Counted from the stretch's first letter, positions 37,059-49,533 are shown. The stretch: 64,000 bases of DNA from Pleomorphomonas koreensis DSM 23070 (GCF_000425185.1 NZ_AULH01000016.1:92677-156676); one strand, 5' to 3'. Notes: generated by a model from the sequence alone, not told the origin. Translations and numbers: made by a program.

Positions 37059-37371
37059 TGATGCCGCTCTTCTCAAAGCGGCCGAAGAAATCGAAAGCGG
37101 CAGGATCGATGCGCGCCTCGGCAAGCACCTGATTAAGCAGCGCATCGCCCGAACGGGCGGCGGCAAGTCGGGCAGCTACCGCAGCGTCGCCGTGCATGTT
37201 ATCGGCGACCGGGCACTGTTCATTTATGCTTTCCCGAAGAACGAGAAGGCCAACCTCGGCGCCCATGAACTGGACCTCTACCGCGATGCGGCCAAGGTCC
37301 TGTCGGACTTGCCTATCGAACAACTCCTGAAGGCAAACTGGATCGAGATCACCCATGGAGGGCACCCGTAA
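37003..37371 (+). CDS. RelE/HigB-type toxin (PF06296-like)
   Basis: This 122-aa basic protein begins MRVLKSPEFAKRAGRFSLDD. It contains the family block RLGKHLIKQRIARTGGGKSG, then SYRSVAVHV, and ALFIYAFPKNEKANL, which matches RelE-like ribosome-dependent mRNA interferases of the PF06296 group. The start at 37003 fits family N-termini; a TTG at 36988 is the alternative. The toxin gene comes first, as in higBA, and overlaps the antitoxin gene by 17 nt. Transcription appears to start within the 25-bp palindrome. Confidence 0.88.
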   Translation: MRVLKSPEFAKRAGRFSLDDAALLKAAEEIESGRIDARLGKHLIKQRIARTGGGKSGSYRSVAVHVIGDRALFIYAFPKNEKANLGAHELDLYRDAAKVLSDLPIEQLLKANWIEITHGGHP

Positions 37372-37684
37372 GACCAAATATCGCAGCAACGCGCTGGAGG
37401 TCTTGCATGAGACCATGTCCGGCCTGCATCGCCATGGCGTCATCGACAAGGCGACCATGCGCCATTTCGACGTCGGCTGCCTGACGCCGGTCGAGGAACT
37501 GGACGCCGCCGGCATCAAGGCGATCCGCGAGGAGGCCGGCTTTAGCCAGGCGACCTTCGCCCTGGCGCTCAACGTCACGACATCGCTGGTCAGCAAGTGG
37601 GAACGCGGCGAGAAGAAGCCGAGCGGCCCATCGCTGAAGCTGCTCGCCCTCGCCAAGACCAAGGGCATCGACGCCATTCTCTAG
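37355..37684 (+). CDS. HTH antitoxin partner (HigA/XRE type)
   Basis: This 109-aa protein has an N-terminal segment ([34 protein letters not shown]) characteristic of partners of PF06296 toxins. An XRE helix-turn-helix follows ([41 protein letters not shown]). It should bind the toxin and, with it, the palindromic operator at 36882-36906. The 17-nt overlap with the toxin gene implies coupled translation. This looks like an intact two-gene module in a core-gene neighbourhood. Confidence 0.9.
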   Translation: MEGTRKTKYRSNALEVLHETMSGLHRHGVIDKATMRHFDVGCLTPVEELDAAGIKAIREEAGFSQATFALALNVTTSLVSKWERGEKKPSGPSLKLLALAKTKGIDAIL

Positions 37685-37772
37685 CGGGGCCGACCGTCCC
37701 CAACTCCTCACGCTTGACAGCTCATGCCAACGCGCCCAGCGTAGTTTCCCGTATGGAACTGGAGGCAGGCGC

Positions 37773-39104
37773 ATGCGTGGTTTCGGTCTTCGAGCGCGCG
37801 TCGCCGCGCCGCTGATGTCCATCCTGCCGATCGTTGCGCTCGGACTTGCCGGCTGTGGCGAGCAGTCGCTCCTGCCGCCCGACGCCGATGTCGGACCGGC
37901 GCCGCAGATCGTCACGCCCGTCAGCCGCATCATTCCCACCGTCAACATCGCGCCGGCGGTCGGCTGGGCGCGCGGCGAGACGCCGATGCCGGCGCCGGGC
38001 CTGACGGTCACCGCCTTCGCCGCCGGGCTCGATCACCCGCGAAACGTCTACGTGCTGCCCAACGGCGACGTGCTGGTGGCCGAGAGCGCGGCGCCGCCAA
38101 AGCCCGACGACAGTCCCGGCCTCGTCGGCTTCGTCATGCGCCGGGTGATGGCCCGCGCCGGCGCCGGCGGGCCGAGCGCCAACCGCATCACCCTGTTGCG
38201 CGACACCGACGGCGACGGCGTCGCCGATGTGCGAAGCGCCTTCCTGACCGGGTTGAACTCGCCCTATGGCATGGCCCTGATCGGCGACCGGCTCTACGTC
38301 GCCAACACCGACGCCATCATGCGCTACCCCTACAGGCGGGGAGAGACGGCCATCGCCGATCCGGGCACGCGGCTCACCGCCCTGCCCGGCGGCACGATCA
38401 ACCATCACTGGACCAAGAACCTCGTCGCCAGCCCGGACGGCCGCTTCCTCTACGCCAGCATCGGCTCCAACAGCAACGTCGGCGAAAACGGCCTCGCCGC
38501 CGAGGAGGGCCGGGCGCAGATCTGGCAGGTGGATGCCCTGACCGGCGCCCACCGCCCCTATGCCACCGGCCTCAGGAATCCCAACGGCCTCGCCTTCTCG
38601 GGCAACACGCTGTGGACGGCGGTCAACGAGCGCGACGAACTCGGCAGCGACCTGGTGCCCGACTACATGACCTCGGTGCGCGACGGCGGCTTCTACGGCT
38701 GGCCCTACAGCTATTTCGGCGGCCACGTCGACCGGCGCGTCGAGCCGCCGCGGCCCGATCTGGTGGCCCGGGCGATCGTCCCCGACTATGCGCTGGGCGC
38801 CCACACCGCCTCGCTGGGGCTGGCAATCACCACGCAGAGCGGCCTGCCGCCGCCCTATCGGGCCGGCGCCTTCGTCGGCCAGCACGGCTCATGGAACCGC
38901 AAGCCGCTCAGCGGCTACCGCGTGGTTTTCGTGCCCTTCGTCGATGGCAAGCCGACGGGCGCCCCCCGCGACGTCCTCACCGGATTCGTCGATGCCATGG
39001 GCAAGGCCAGGGGACGCCCGGTCGGCGTCGCGCCCGACGGGCGCGGCGGACTGCTGGTCGCCGACGACGCCGGCAACACCATCTGGCGCGTCACGGGCAG
39101 ATGA
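37773..39104 (+). CDS. PQQ-type sugar/sorbosone dehydrogenase-like lipoprotein
   Basis: This 443-aa protein has a lipobox (LGLAGC, Cys at about 28), so it is exported and lipid-anchored. The rest is a six-bladed beta-propeller of the soluble glucose/L-sorbosone dehydrogenase group: [36 protein letters not shown] (a calcium-binding-like motif), [20 protein letters not shown], and [23 protein letters not shown] binding is the family norm, but the substrate is unknown and some members may lack activity. GGAGG precedes the ATG at 37773. No pqq biosynthesis genes lie in the window. Confidence 0.87.
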   Translation: MRGFGLRARVAAPLMSILPIVALGLAGCGEQSLLPPDADVGPAPQIVTPVSRIIPTVNIAPAVGWARGETPMPAPGLTVTAFAAGLDHPRNVYVLPNGDVLVAESAAPPKPDDSPGLVGFVMRRVMARAGAGGPSANRITLLRDTDGDGVADVRSAFLTGLNSPYGMALIGDRLYVANTDAIMRYPYRRGETAIADPGTRLTALPGGTINHHWTKNLVASPDGRFLYASIGSNSNVGENGLAAEEGRAQIWQVDALTGAHRPYATGLRNPNGLAFSGNTLWTAVNERDELGSDLVPDYMTSVRDGGFYGWPYSYFGGHVDRRVEPPRPDLVARAIVPDYALGAHTASLGLAITTQSGLPPPYRAGAFVGQHGSWNRKPLSGYRVVFVPFVDGKPTGAPRDVLTGFVDAMGKARGRPVGVAPDGRGGLLVADDAGNTIWRVTGR

Positions 39105-39290
39105 ACGCCGAGACCGGAATTTCATAGCACAATTTCGCCCTGAGAGACGAATTGGCTAGCGGTTGCGGCAGGAATACGCCAGCACGAAATTCCCCCATCT
39201 CCTCCGCATGAGCTGTTTACGCGCCGCCCTTCGCCGCGCTAGGAAGGGCGGGCGCCGGCCCGGCGCCGCTCTTGCCCCGAGTCGCCGCCC

Positions 39291-40052
39291 ATGCCGCCGC
39301 TTCCCGCCGATCTCACGCCCGCCGCCGTGGCGCTGCTCATCGTCACGGCCCTTGTCGCCGGCCTCGCCCGCGGCTTCTCCGGCTTCGGCGCGGCGCTGAT
39401 CTTCATGCCGGTGGCGAGCGCGCTGATCGGCCCGCGCCTCGCCGCGCCGGTGATCATGCTGATCGACGCGGTCACCACGCTCGGCCTGGTGCCCGACGCC
39501 TTCCGCCGCGCCGACCGGCGCGAGGTGGCGGTGATGTCGCTCGGCGCCCTGGTCGGCGTGCCCTCGGGCGTCTACCTCCTCACCCATCTCGATCCCTTGA
39601 CCATCCGCTGGGCGATCATCGCCATCTGCGCGGCGCTGCTCGCGCTGCTGCTGCTCGGCTGGCGCTATCGCGGCAAGCCCAGGCCGCCGCTCACCGTCGG
39701 CGTCGGTGCGCTGTCCGGCCTGTTCTCGGGCGCCAGCCAGGTCGGCGGGCCGCCGGTGATCGCCTACTGGCTCGGCGGCGCCATTCCGGCCAACATCGTC
39801 CGCGCCAACATCGTCCTCTATTTCGAGGTGTCGACGGCGCTGACCATCCTCAACTATTTCCTCGGCGGCCTCTTCGTCTCCGCGCTGGTGCCGCTCTGCC
39901 TGATGACCGCGCCGGCCTACGGCCTCGGCCTGTGGGGCGGCTCGAAACTGTTCGGCGTCGCCTCCGAGAAGACCTTCCGCCGCATCTGCCTCGGCCTGAT
40001 CGCCCTCGCCGTGGTGGTCGGCCTGCCGCTCCTCGACGGCGTGCTGCGCTGA
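39291..40052 (+). CDS. TSUP-family (TauE/SafE) anion transporter
   Basis: This 253-aa membrane protein has about eight hydrophobic segments. TSUP features are the N-terminal ARGFSGFGAALIFMPVASAL and the repeat-2 signature LSGLFSGASQVGGPPVIAYW. Family members move sulfite, sulfoacetate or related organosulfur anions; the substrate here cannot be told. The start at 39291 lacks a clear RBS. It converges with the Rrf2 gene with 6 bp between stops, so the two are not co-transcribed. Confidence 0.88.
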   Translation: MPPLPADLTPAAVALLIVTALVAGLARGFSGFGAALIFMPVASALIGPRLAAPVIMLIDAVTTLGLVPDAFRRADRREVAVMSLGALVGVPSGVYLLTHLDPLTIRWAIIAICAALLALLLLGWRYRGKPRPPLTVGVGALSGLFSGASQVGGPPVIAYWLGGAIPANIVRANIVLYFEVSTALTILNYFLGGLFVSALVPLCLMTAPAYGLGLWGGSKLFGVASEKTFRRICLGLIALAVVVGLPLLDGVLR

Positions 40053-40058
40053 TCCGGC

Positions 40059-40523
40059 TCAGTCGTCGGCGCAGGTCGGACCCGGCTGCCGGACGCCCAG
40101 CGCGGCGGCGCGGGCGGCGAAATCGTCCCTGAGATCGGACAGCCGGATGTCGGCGAAGCGCTGCAACAACAGCCGGCGCGCCTCGTCCAGCGTCCGACGC
40201 AGCGCATGGTTGACGGCCTGCTCGACGAGGCATTGCGGCTGGTCGTCGGCAAGGCCGAGCGCGAATACCTCCGGCGCCCCCACCGCGTCGTAGACGTCGC
40301 GCAGGGTGATTTCGGACAGCGGCCGGCCGAGCATCCAGCCGCCGCCGTGCCCGCGCTCCGAGACGACATAGCCGCCCTCGCGCAGCCCGGCCAGCGTGCG
40401 CCTGACGAGCGCCGGATTGGTGCCGAGCATGCCGGCGATCTCCTCGGAGGTCATCGGACGCTGCTGCTCCTCCATGTGGAGCAGCACGTGCAGCATGCGC
40501 GACAGACGGCCATCGTGCCTCAT
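40059..40523 (-). CDS. Rrf2-family regulator
   Basis: This 154-aa winged-helix protein begins MRHDGRLSRMLHVLLHMEEQ, then MTSEEIAGMLGTNPALVRRTL, the recognition helix and GGYVVSERGHGGGWMLGRPL, typical of the YwnA-like branch of Rrf2. The three-Cys [Fe-S] motif of IscR/NsrR is absent; only single Cys residues occur (PQCLVE and PTCADD). GGGAG favours the second of two adjacent ATGs. It is divergent from an MFS exporter, with near-identical inverted operator arms in the interval. Confidence 0.87.
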   Translation of the reverse strand: MRHDGRLSRMLHVLLHMEEQQRPMTSEEIAGMLGTNPALVRRTLAGLREGGYVVSERGHGGGWMLGRPLSEITLRDVYDAVGAPEVFALGLADDQPQCLVEQAVNHALRRTLDEARRLLLQRFADIRLSDLRDDFAARAAALGVRQPGPTCADD

Positions 40524-40557
40524 CATCGTCTCCCGTCGAACCGGCCGACCCTATCAT

Positions 40558-40616
40558 GAAACGTCATAAGTTACATGAGCCATTGACGGCACTCTTTTCG
40601 TAACTTATCAAGTTTC
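40558..40616 (+). promoter_or_regulatory. Rrf2/MFS divergent promoter with 17-bp inverted arms
   Basis: GAAACGTCATAAGTTAC (40558-40574) and GTAACTTATCAAGTTTC (40600-40616) are inverted copies matching at 15 of 17 positions, 25 bp apart. Between and over them, TTGACG (40583-40588) and TATCAA (40606-40611), 17 bp apart, form the MFS promoter, with the right arm over the -10. The left arm lies where the regulator's own promoter would be. Confidence 0.7.
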
Positions 40617-40642
40617 AAATTCTCTGCCGCCGGAGTCCGATC

Positions 40643-42094
40643 GTGTCCACCGCCCCGTTGTCCCGCCCCGGCCGGCCGCGACTGGCGCTCGCCGTCGTGC
40701 TGTTCGCCGCCGCCACGGTGATCATGGACATCTCCCTCCAGATCATCGCGCTGCCGGCCATCGGCCGCGACCTCGCGCCGTCGATGGCGACGCCGGCGCT
40801 GGTCCCGCTCGCCTTCTCGCTGGCCTTCGCCCTCGGCCTGCTGCCGCTCGGACGGCTCGGCGATCTCGCCGGCCGCCGCCGGGTGCTCACGACCGGCGCG
40901 GCCGTCTGGATCGTCGCCGGCCTGACGACGGCGCTGGCGCCGTCGATCGCCGTCCTGCTGGCCAGTCGCCTGCTGGCCGGCCTCGCCGCCGCCGCCCTGT
41001 TGCCGCAGACCATGGCGCTGGCATCAAACCTCGGGCCTTCGGGCGGACGGACCAGCGGCATCGGCCTGTTCATTGCCGCCACCGCCTCCGGATCGATCCT
41101 CAGCCCGCTGCTGGGCGGCGCGGTGCTGACGCTCGATCCCGGCGGGCTCGGCTGGCGGCTGATCTTCCTCTACCAGGGCATGGCCGGCCTGCCGATCCTC
41201 TGCGGGGCGCTCCTCACCCTGCCGGCCTCCGCCGGCAACACCGCCCGGCCCGGCGCCGGCTTCGACGGCCGGGGCACCCTGCTGTTCTCGCTGGCCATCC
41301 TGCTGCTGGTGGTTCCGCTCGCCGCCGGCCGCCTCGCCGGCTGGCCGGCCTGGATCGCCGTTCCCATGGCGGCCGCCCTGCCGGTCGCCCTCCTGCTGCG
41401 CCGCCATCTCGGCCGCGCCGCCGGCGCCGGAAGGCCGCAGATCCTGCCGGCGTCGCTCCTGAGGCAGCCGGCAGTGGTCGGCGCCGTCGCGCTGACCGCC
41501 GTCGTCTTCACCACCGGTCCCGGCGCCTTCGCCATGCTGTCGACAGTGCTCCAGGCCGGCGTCGGCTTCGCGCCGGACCGGACCGGCGCGATCCTCGCCG
41601 CCTTTCCGGCCGGTGTTCTTGCCGCCTCGCTGGTCGCCGCCCGTCTCGGCGGCCGGCCGATCGGCGGCCAGCTCGGCGCCGGCGCCCTGCTGTTCGCGCT
41701 CGGCATGCTGGCGACGCGCGCGCTGCTCGGCGCCGCCGCGCCGACGCCGCTATTCTTCGCTGCGGCGCTCGGCCTTGCCGGCCTCGGCATGGGCGCGCTG
41801 GTCAACGCGCTGTTCCGGGCGGTGATGGCGGCATCGCCGCCGGCCGACCACGGCGCGGCGGCCGGCGTCCAGCAGGCGTTCCAGCAGGTCGGCACCGCCC
41901 TGGGCTTCGCCGTCGTCGACCTCGTCTTCCAGGGCGCCCGTCTCGCCGCCATCGACGAGGGCGCCACCGCCGCCCACGCGCTGACGGCGGCCGGCCGGGC
42001 GGCCTGCCTCTATCCGGTGGCCGTCTTCGCCCTGCTGATCGCCGCCCTGTCGATCCGCCGCCTCGCCGCAAGGCCGCCGGCCGCCCGTCATTGA
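40643..42094 (+). CDS. MFS transporter (DHA2-like exporter)
   Basis: This 483-aa membrane protein starts at a GTG with GGAG 7 nt upstream. Its DHA2-style features are the TM1 motif VIMDISLQIIALPAIGRDLA, LGRLGDLAGRRRVLTTGA (motif A), ASRLLAGLAAAALLPQTM (motif B), and about 14 hydrophobic segments. It is probably an exporter of a toxic small molecule or drug, controlled by the divergent Rrf2 protein, whose family often senses reactive electrophiles or quinones. Confidence 0.87.
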   Translation: MSTAPLSRPGRPRLALAVVLFAAATVIMDISLQIIALPAIGRDLAPSMATPALVPLAFSLAFALGLLPLGRLGDLAGRRRVLTTGAAVWIVAGLTTALAPSIAVLLASRLLAGLAAAALLPQTMALASNLGPSGGRTSGIGLFIAATASGSILSPLLGGAVLTLDPGGLGWRLIFLYQGMAGLPILCGALLTLPASAGNTARPGAGFDGRGTLLFSLAILLLVVPLAAGRLAGWPAWIAVPMAAALPVALLLRRHLGRAAGAGRPQILPASLLRQPAVVGAVALTAVVFTTGPGAFAMLSTVLQAGVGFAPDRTGAILAAFPAGVLAASLVAARLGGRPIGGQLGAGALLFALGMLATRALLGAAAPTPLFFAAALGLAGLGMGALVNALFRAVMAASPPADHGAAAGVQQAFQQVGTALGFAVVDLVFQGARLAAIDEGATAAHALTAAGRAACLYPVAVFALLIAALSIRRLAARPPAARH

Positions 42095-42196
42095 CGCCGC
42101 CCCTCGCCTCGCCTATGTAGCCCTGACACGCCGGGCGGCCCGCCGCGCCGGCCGGCTTTGCGCGCCTCCCGCCCCTTGCCCGAAAGGACCGCCGCC

Positions 42197-43396
42197 ATGA
42201 CCGCCAATGCCTGGCAGGAACCCGTGCCCACCGCCGTCCTGGTGCTCGCCGACGGCACCGTCATCGAGGGCTTCGGCATCGGCGCACGCGGCGAAGCGGT
42301 GGCCGAGGTCTGCTTCAACACGGCGATGACCGGCTACGAGGAGATCCTCACCGACCCCTCCTACGCCGGCCAGATCGTCACCTTCACCTTCCCGCACATC
42401 GGCAATGTCGGCGTCAACGACGAGGACATCGAGACCGTCAACATGGCGGCCGAAAGCGGCGTGCGCGGCGTGGTGCTGAGGGACGAGGTCACCGATCCCT
42501 CCAACTACCGCTCGCTGAAGGGCTTCGACGCCTGGCTGACGGCGCGCGGCATCGTCGGCATCACCGGCGTCGACACGCGGGCGCTGACCGCGCTGATCCG
42601 CGACAAGGGCATGCCCAACGCCGTCATCGCCCACGCGCCCGACGGCAAGTTCGACCTCGCCGCGCTGAAGGCCAAGGCGGCCGGCTGGACCGGCCTCGAA
42701 GGGCTCGACCTCGCCATCGAGGTCACCAATCCCCAGAGCTACGACTGGACGGAGGGAAGCTGGGCCTGGAACAAGGGCTACGGCCGCCAGCAGGACAAGA
42801 AGTACAAGGTCGTCGCCCTCGACTTCGGCATCAAGCGCAACATCCTGCGCCTCCTGGTCGACGAGGGCTGCGAGGTGGTGGTGCTGCCGGCCACCGCCAC
42901 CGCCGACGAGGTGTTCGCCCACAACCCCGACGGCGTGTTCCTGTCGAACGGTCCCGGCGACCCGGCCGCCACCGGCGACTACGCCGTGCCGACCATCAAG
43001 GCGGTGATCGACGCCGGACTGCCCACCTTCGGCATCTGCCTCGGCCACCAGATGATGGGCCTCGCCCTCGGCGGCAAGACGAAGAAGATGCACCAGGGCC
43101 ACCACGGCGCCAATCACCCGGTCAAGGACTTCACCACCGGCAAGGTGGAGATCACCTCGATGAACCACGGCTTCGCCGTCGATCCGGACAGCCTGCCCGA
43201 CAGCGTCGAGCAGACGCACGTGTCGCTGTTCGACGGCTCCAACTGCGGCCTGCGCGTCAAGGGCAAGCCGGCCTTCTCGGTGCAGTACCACCCGGAAGCC
43301 TCGCCTGGGCCCCAGGACAGCCACTATCTCTTCAAGCGCTTCGTCAACCTGATCCGCGCGACCAAGGGCGAGCCGACGGTGCCCGAGCGGGCGTGA
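42197..43396 (+). CDS. carA: Carbamoyl-phosphate synthase small subunit
   Basis: This 399-aa glutaminase subunit hydrolyses glutamine and channels ammonia to CarB for carbamoyl phosphate, the precursor of arginine and pyrimidines. The N-terminal CPSase domain includes CFNTAMTGYEEILTDPSYAG. The class I amidotransferase domain has the nucleophile in TFGICLGHQMMGLALG and the His/Glu pair in FSVQYHPEASPGP. GAAAGGACC precedes the ATG at 42197. carB lies 2 kb downstream, separated by ypfJ, DUF5680 and HTH genes. Confidence 0.97.
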   Translation: MTANAWQEPVPTAVLVLADGTVIEGFGIGARGEAVAEVCFNTAMTGYEEILTDPSYAGQIVTFTFPHIGNVGVNDEDIETVNMAAESGVRGVVLRDEVTDPSNYRSLKGFDAWLTARGIVGITGVDTRALTALIRDKGMPNAVIAHAPDGKFDLAALKAKAAGWTGLEGLDLAIEVTNPQSYDWTEGSWAWNKGYGRQQDKKYKVVALDFGIKRNILRLLVDEGCEVVVLPATATADEVFAHNPDGVFLSNGPGDPAATGDYAVPTIKAVIDAGLPTFGICLGHQMMGLALGGKTKKMHQGHHGANHPVKDFTTGKVEITSMNHGFAVDPDSLPDSVEQTHVSLFDGSNCGLRVKGKPAFSVQYHPEASPGPQDSHYLFKRFVNLIRATKGEPTVPERA

Positions 43397-43402
43397 GCCC
43401 GC

Positions 43403-44314
43403 TCAAAGCCGCGCGCTGGAAAACGTGTCGCAGGACGCGGCGTCGCCGGTGTCGAAGCCGGTCTTGAACCAGCGCCGGCGTTCGGCCGAGGTGCCGTGGT
43501 TGAAGCTCTCCGGCACCACATAGCCCTGCGTCCGCTTCTGGATGGCGTCGTCACCGATCTGGGTGGCGGCGTTCAGCGCCTCCTCAAGATCGCCGCCCTC
43601 CAGAATGCCCTTCTTCTCGGCATAATGGCCCCAGACGCCGGCGTAGCAGTCGGCCTGAAGCTCGACCCGCACGGACAGCGCGTTGGCTTGCGCCTGCCCC
43701 AGCGACTGGCGCTTCTCGTTGAAGGCCGGCAGCACGCCGAGAAGGTCCTGCACATGGTGGCCGACCTCGTGGGCGATCACATAGGCCTGGGCAAAATCGC
43801 CGGGCGCGTCGAACTTCCGTTGCAGTTCGTCGTAGAAGGCGAGGTCGATGTAGACCTTGCCGTCGCCGGGGCAGTAGAACGGCCCGCTCGCCGCGCTGGC
43901 GAAGCCGCAGGCCGACTGGATCTGGCCGGAGAACAGCACCAGCGGCGTCGCCGGATAGCGCTTGCCCTCCGCCTTGAAGATCGCCGTCCAGGTGTCCTCG
44001 GTGTCGCCGAGCACGGTGGCGACGAAGTCGCGCATCTCGTCGCGGTCGCCGGCGCGCGGCCGCTCGATCGCCGCCGATCCGCTGCCGAGCGACGAGCCGC
44101 CGCCGAGGCTGCCGTCGAGCAGCACCAGCGGGTTGATGCCGAGGAACCATAGCACCAGGCCGACGACGATCAGCGTACCGATGGAGAGACCGCCGCCGCG
44201 CCCACCTCCGCCGGGGAAACCGCCGCCCGGAAAGCGCAGGCCGCCGCCGGAAAAGCCGCCGCCGCCCCGCATGTCCTCAATGTTGTCGCTCTGGCGACGC
44301 CCCTTCCACTGCAT
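43403..44314 (-). CDS. YpfJ-type neutral zinc metallopeptidase
   Basis: This 303-aa membrane-anchored protease has a Gly-rich N-terminus (MRGGGGFSGGGLRFPGGGF) and a single TM segment (LSIGTLIVVGLVLWFLGI). The peptidase domain has the zinc motif HEVGHHVQDLLG and the downstream QADCYAGVWGH glutamate/aspartate region, ending FNHGTSAERRRWFKTGF. The family is annotated as putative neutral zinc metallopeptidase, and the substrate is unknown. The start at 44314 gives MQWKGRRQSDNIED, the usual family N-terminus. It converges with carA, 6 bp between stops. Confidence 0.92.
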   Translation of the reverse strand: MQWKGRRQSDNIEDMRGGGGFSGGGLRFPGGGFPGGGGRGGGLSIGTLIVVGLVLWFLGINPLVLLDGSLGGGSSLGSGSAAIERPRAGDRDEMRDFVATVLGDTEDTWTAIFKAEGKRYPATPLVLFSGQIQSACGFASAASGPFYCPGDGKVYIDLAFYDELQRKFDAPGDFAQAYVIAHEVGHHVQDLLGVLPAFNEKRQSLGQAQANALSVRVELQADCYAGVWGHYAEKKGILEGGDLEEALNAATQIGDDAIQKRTQGYVVPESFNHGTSAERRRWFKTGFDTGDAASCDTFSSARL

Positions 44315-44395
44315 GACCGCCCTCCGGGTTTCTTCGGAGTATAACAGCATATCGGGCGGCGAGTTCCAGCGCCGAAACAGGCACGGGCGCCGGCC

Positions 44396-44851
44396 TCACG
44401 GCCGGATCAGGCCGCCGGCATAGCGCAAGCCGTAGGCGCGCGCCTCGCCCACCCGGATCTCCTCGAAGCCGAAGAAGGCGCGGTAGTCGCCGTCGGCGAT
44501 GTCGATGTAGTCATGGCCGCCGTGGCGGAAGCGGAAGCCGCCGAGGAAGCGGCCCTGGCCGTAGAGCGCCGTGAGCGCCGCCTTCACTGTGGCGCCGGCC
44601 TGGGTGCCGGTGATCAGGTCGTCGCGCAGCACCCGGCCGTGATAGCCCATCGCCCACACCGGCACGCCGTCCCGCCACACCACCTCCTGGCCGGAGAAGT
44701 CGGTGCCGCCGAAATAGCTGTCGAGATAGCGGTAGGCGCCGTCGGAGAAGGAGAGATCGTGCGAAGCCGGCCGGCAGGACGGCGCCGGCCCGCCGCCGCC
44801 GGCATAGGTCGCCGCCTTGGCGCGGATGATGAAGTCTTCGAGGGCGTCCAT
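44396..44851 (-). CDS. DUF5680 domain protein
   Basis: This 151-aa soluble protein is made only of a DUF5680 domain: LEDFIIRAKAATYAGGGGPA, RPASHDLSFSDGAYRYLDSY, FGGTDFSGQEVVWRDGVPVW, then AMGYHGRV and a C-terminal YGLRYAGGLIRP. The family has no known function. In other bacteria the domain is, as far as I recall, often attached to an N-terminal XRE HTH; here a small XRE-type gene is encoded divergently 165 bp away. Frames extending to 45163 overlap that gene and are rejected. Confidence 0.82.
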   Translation of the reverse strand: MDALEDFIIRAKAATYAGGGGPAPSCRPASHDLSFSDGAYRYLDSYFGGTDFSGQEVVWRDGVPVWAMGYHGRVLRDDLITGTQAGATVKAALTALYGQGRFLGGFRFRHGGHDYIDIADGDYRAFFGFEEIRVGEARAYGLRYAGGLIRP

Positions 44852-44892
44852 GGCCGGTCTCCGCTGTCTTCCGGCCGAACCTAATGCGGATC

Positions 44893-44991
44893 GCTGCCAT
44901 CTCGTGGCAGCAGACTGACGCCGGTGACGCGGCTTTCGGCTTGGTGGACAAATCGCCCGTCGTGAGGCACTTTTCCGCACCGGTCGTGAGG
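44893..44991. promoter_or_regulatory. Repeat-bearing control region between DUF5680 and HTH genes
   Basis: GCTGCCA (44893-44899) and TGGCAGC (44905-44911) form an inverted repeat with a 5-bp spacer. GTCGTGAGG occurs twice as a direct repeat at 44959-44967 and 44983-44991, 24 bp apart. Both are candidate binding sites for the small HTH protein; neither has been matched to a known operator. Confidence 0.35.
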
Positions 44992-45016
44992 GCGATCGCG
45001 AGGGATGTGGAGCGGC

Positions 45017-45247
45017 ATGGACGCAGAGACGTTTCGCGCCTGGCGGCGGCGCCAGGGCCTGACGCAGGACGAGGCGGCGCGGCAACTCGGCCTCAAGCGG
45101 CGGATGATCCAGTATTACGAACGGGGCGAGCGCGGCGGCCGGCACGTGGCCATTCCCAAGCACGTTCGCCTCGCCTGCTGGGCGCTCAGCCAGGGCGTCC
45201 GCGATTTCGACGGCAGCGATCCCGGCGGCGAGCAGATCGCCGTCTGA
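45017..45247 (+). CDS. Small XRE-type HTH protein
   Basis: This 76-aa protein consists of a lambda-repressor-like HTH (FRAWRRRQGLTQDEAARQLG, LKRRMIQYYERGERGG) followed by a short helix (VRLACWALSQGVRDFDG). GGAG 4-5 nt before the ATG at 45017 favours it over an ATG at 45005. It probably binds DNA as a dimer. It is divergent from DUF5680 and lies 168 bp before carB on the same strand, so it could regulate either neighbour. Confidence 0.82.
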   Translation: MDAETFRAWRRRQGLTQDEAARQLGLKRRMIQYYERGERGGRHVAIPKHVRLACWALSQGVRDFDGSDPGGEQIAV

Positions 45248-45415
45248 ACGCCTGCCAATCTGCCCAACAAAGCCGCCGATTCAAGGTTGAGCGGGGTTTG
45301 CGGCCGGCCGCTTTTCCTCTATAAGCCCGGCAACGGTCAACGCCGATCACCCTTCCTGCGACCCGCCCCGGTCGGTGCCCCCTCCAGCGCCGGCCGCGTT
45401 TACACGCGAGTGAAG

Positions 45416-48904
<3,489 letters not shown>

Positions 48905-49006
48905 GACGGGATTGGCGTGCCGCCGAGCCAGGCGGCATGCCTGATGAACAGAGCCGCCGGCAGGCCCGTGAAGGGTGTCGGTCTGGCGGCGACGGAGGAG
49001 TTAGCG

Positions 49007-49042
49007 GCCCGGTGCCTTTGGCGCCGGGCGCTGTGATTTTTT
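49007..49042 (+). terminator. Likely terminator after carB
   Basis: A 10-bp GC-rich stem (49007-49016 with 49020-49029, 3-nt loop, one G-T pair) is followed, after a 7-nt gap, by TTTTTT at 49037-49042. The gap makes it weaker than a textbook terminator. It lies just before greA. Confidence 0.5.
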
Positions 49043-49059
49043 GAAAGGCCTTGAGACCG

Positions 49060-49533
49060 ATGGACAAGATCCCGATGACCGCCGGCGGGCACGCCGCTCT
49101 CGAGAGCGAGTTGCAGCGGCGCAAATCCGAGGAACGGCCTCGCATCATCGCGGCGATCGCCGAAGCGCGCGCCCACGGCGACCTGTCCGAAAACGCCGAA
49201 TACCATGCCGCCAAGGAGCAGCAGAGCCACAACGAGGGCCGCATCTCCGAGCTGGAGGACATGCTGTCGCGCGCCGAGATCATCGATGTGGCAAAACTCA
49301 CCGGCAACACGGTGAAGTTCGGCGCCACGGTGAAGCTGGTCGACGAGGACACCGAGGAAGAAAAGACCTACCAGATCGTCGGCGACGCCGAGGCCGACGT
49401 CAGGGGCGGCCGCATCTCCATCTCCTCGCCGATCGCCCGCGCGCTGATCGGCAAGCAGGTCGGCGATTCCGTCGAGGTCGCCGCGCCCGGCGGCGCCCGC
49501 GGTTACGAGATCCTGGACGTGGTCTTCAGGTGA
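49060..49533 (+). CDS. greA: Transcription elongation factor GreA
   Basis: This 157-aa factor stimulates RNA polymerase to cleave backtracked transcripts. The N-terminal antiparallel coiled coil (about 5-75) carries the tip acidic residues in [20 protein letters not shown]. The C-terminal FKBP-like domain is [20 protein letters not shown] to [20 protein letters not shown]. The ATG at 49060 gives [15 protein letters not shown], the family N-terminus; a TTG at 49051 is possible. AAAGG lies about 12 nt upstream. Confidence 0.96.
   Translation: MDKIPMTAGGHAALESELQRRKSEERPRIIAAIAEARAHGDLSENAEYHAAKEQQSHNEGRISELEDMLSRAEIIDVAKLTGNTVKFGATVKLVDEDTEEEKTYQIVGDAEADVRGGRISISSPIARALIGKQVGDSVEVAAPGGARGYEILDVVFR

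Noticed and set aside
44852..45163. N-terminal extension of DUF5680 across the HTH gene
   Set aside because: The extension overlaps the real HTH gene on the other strand and has shadow-type composition.
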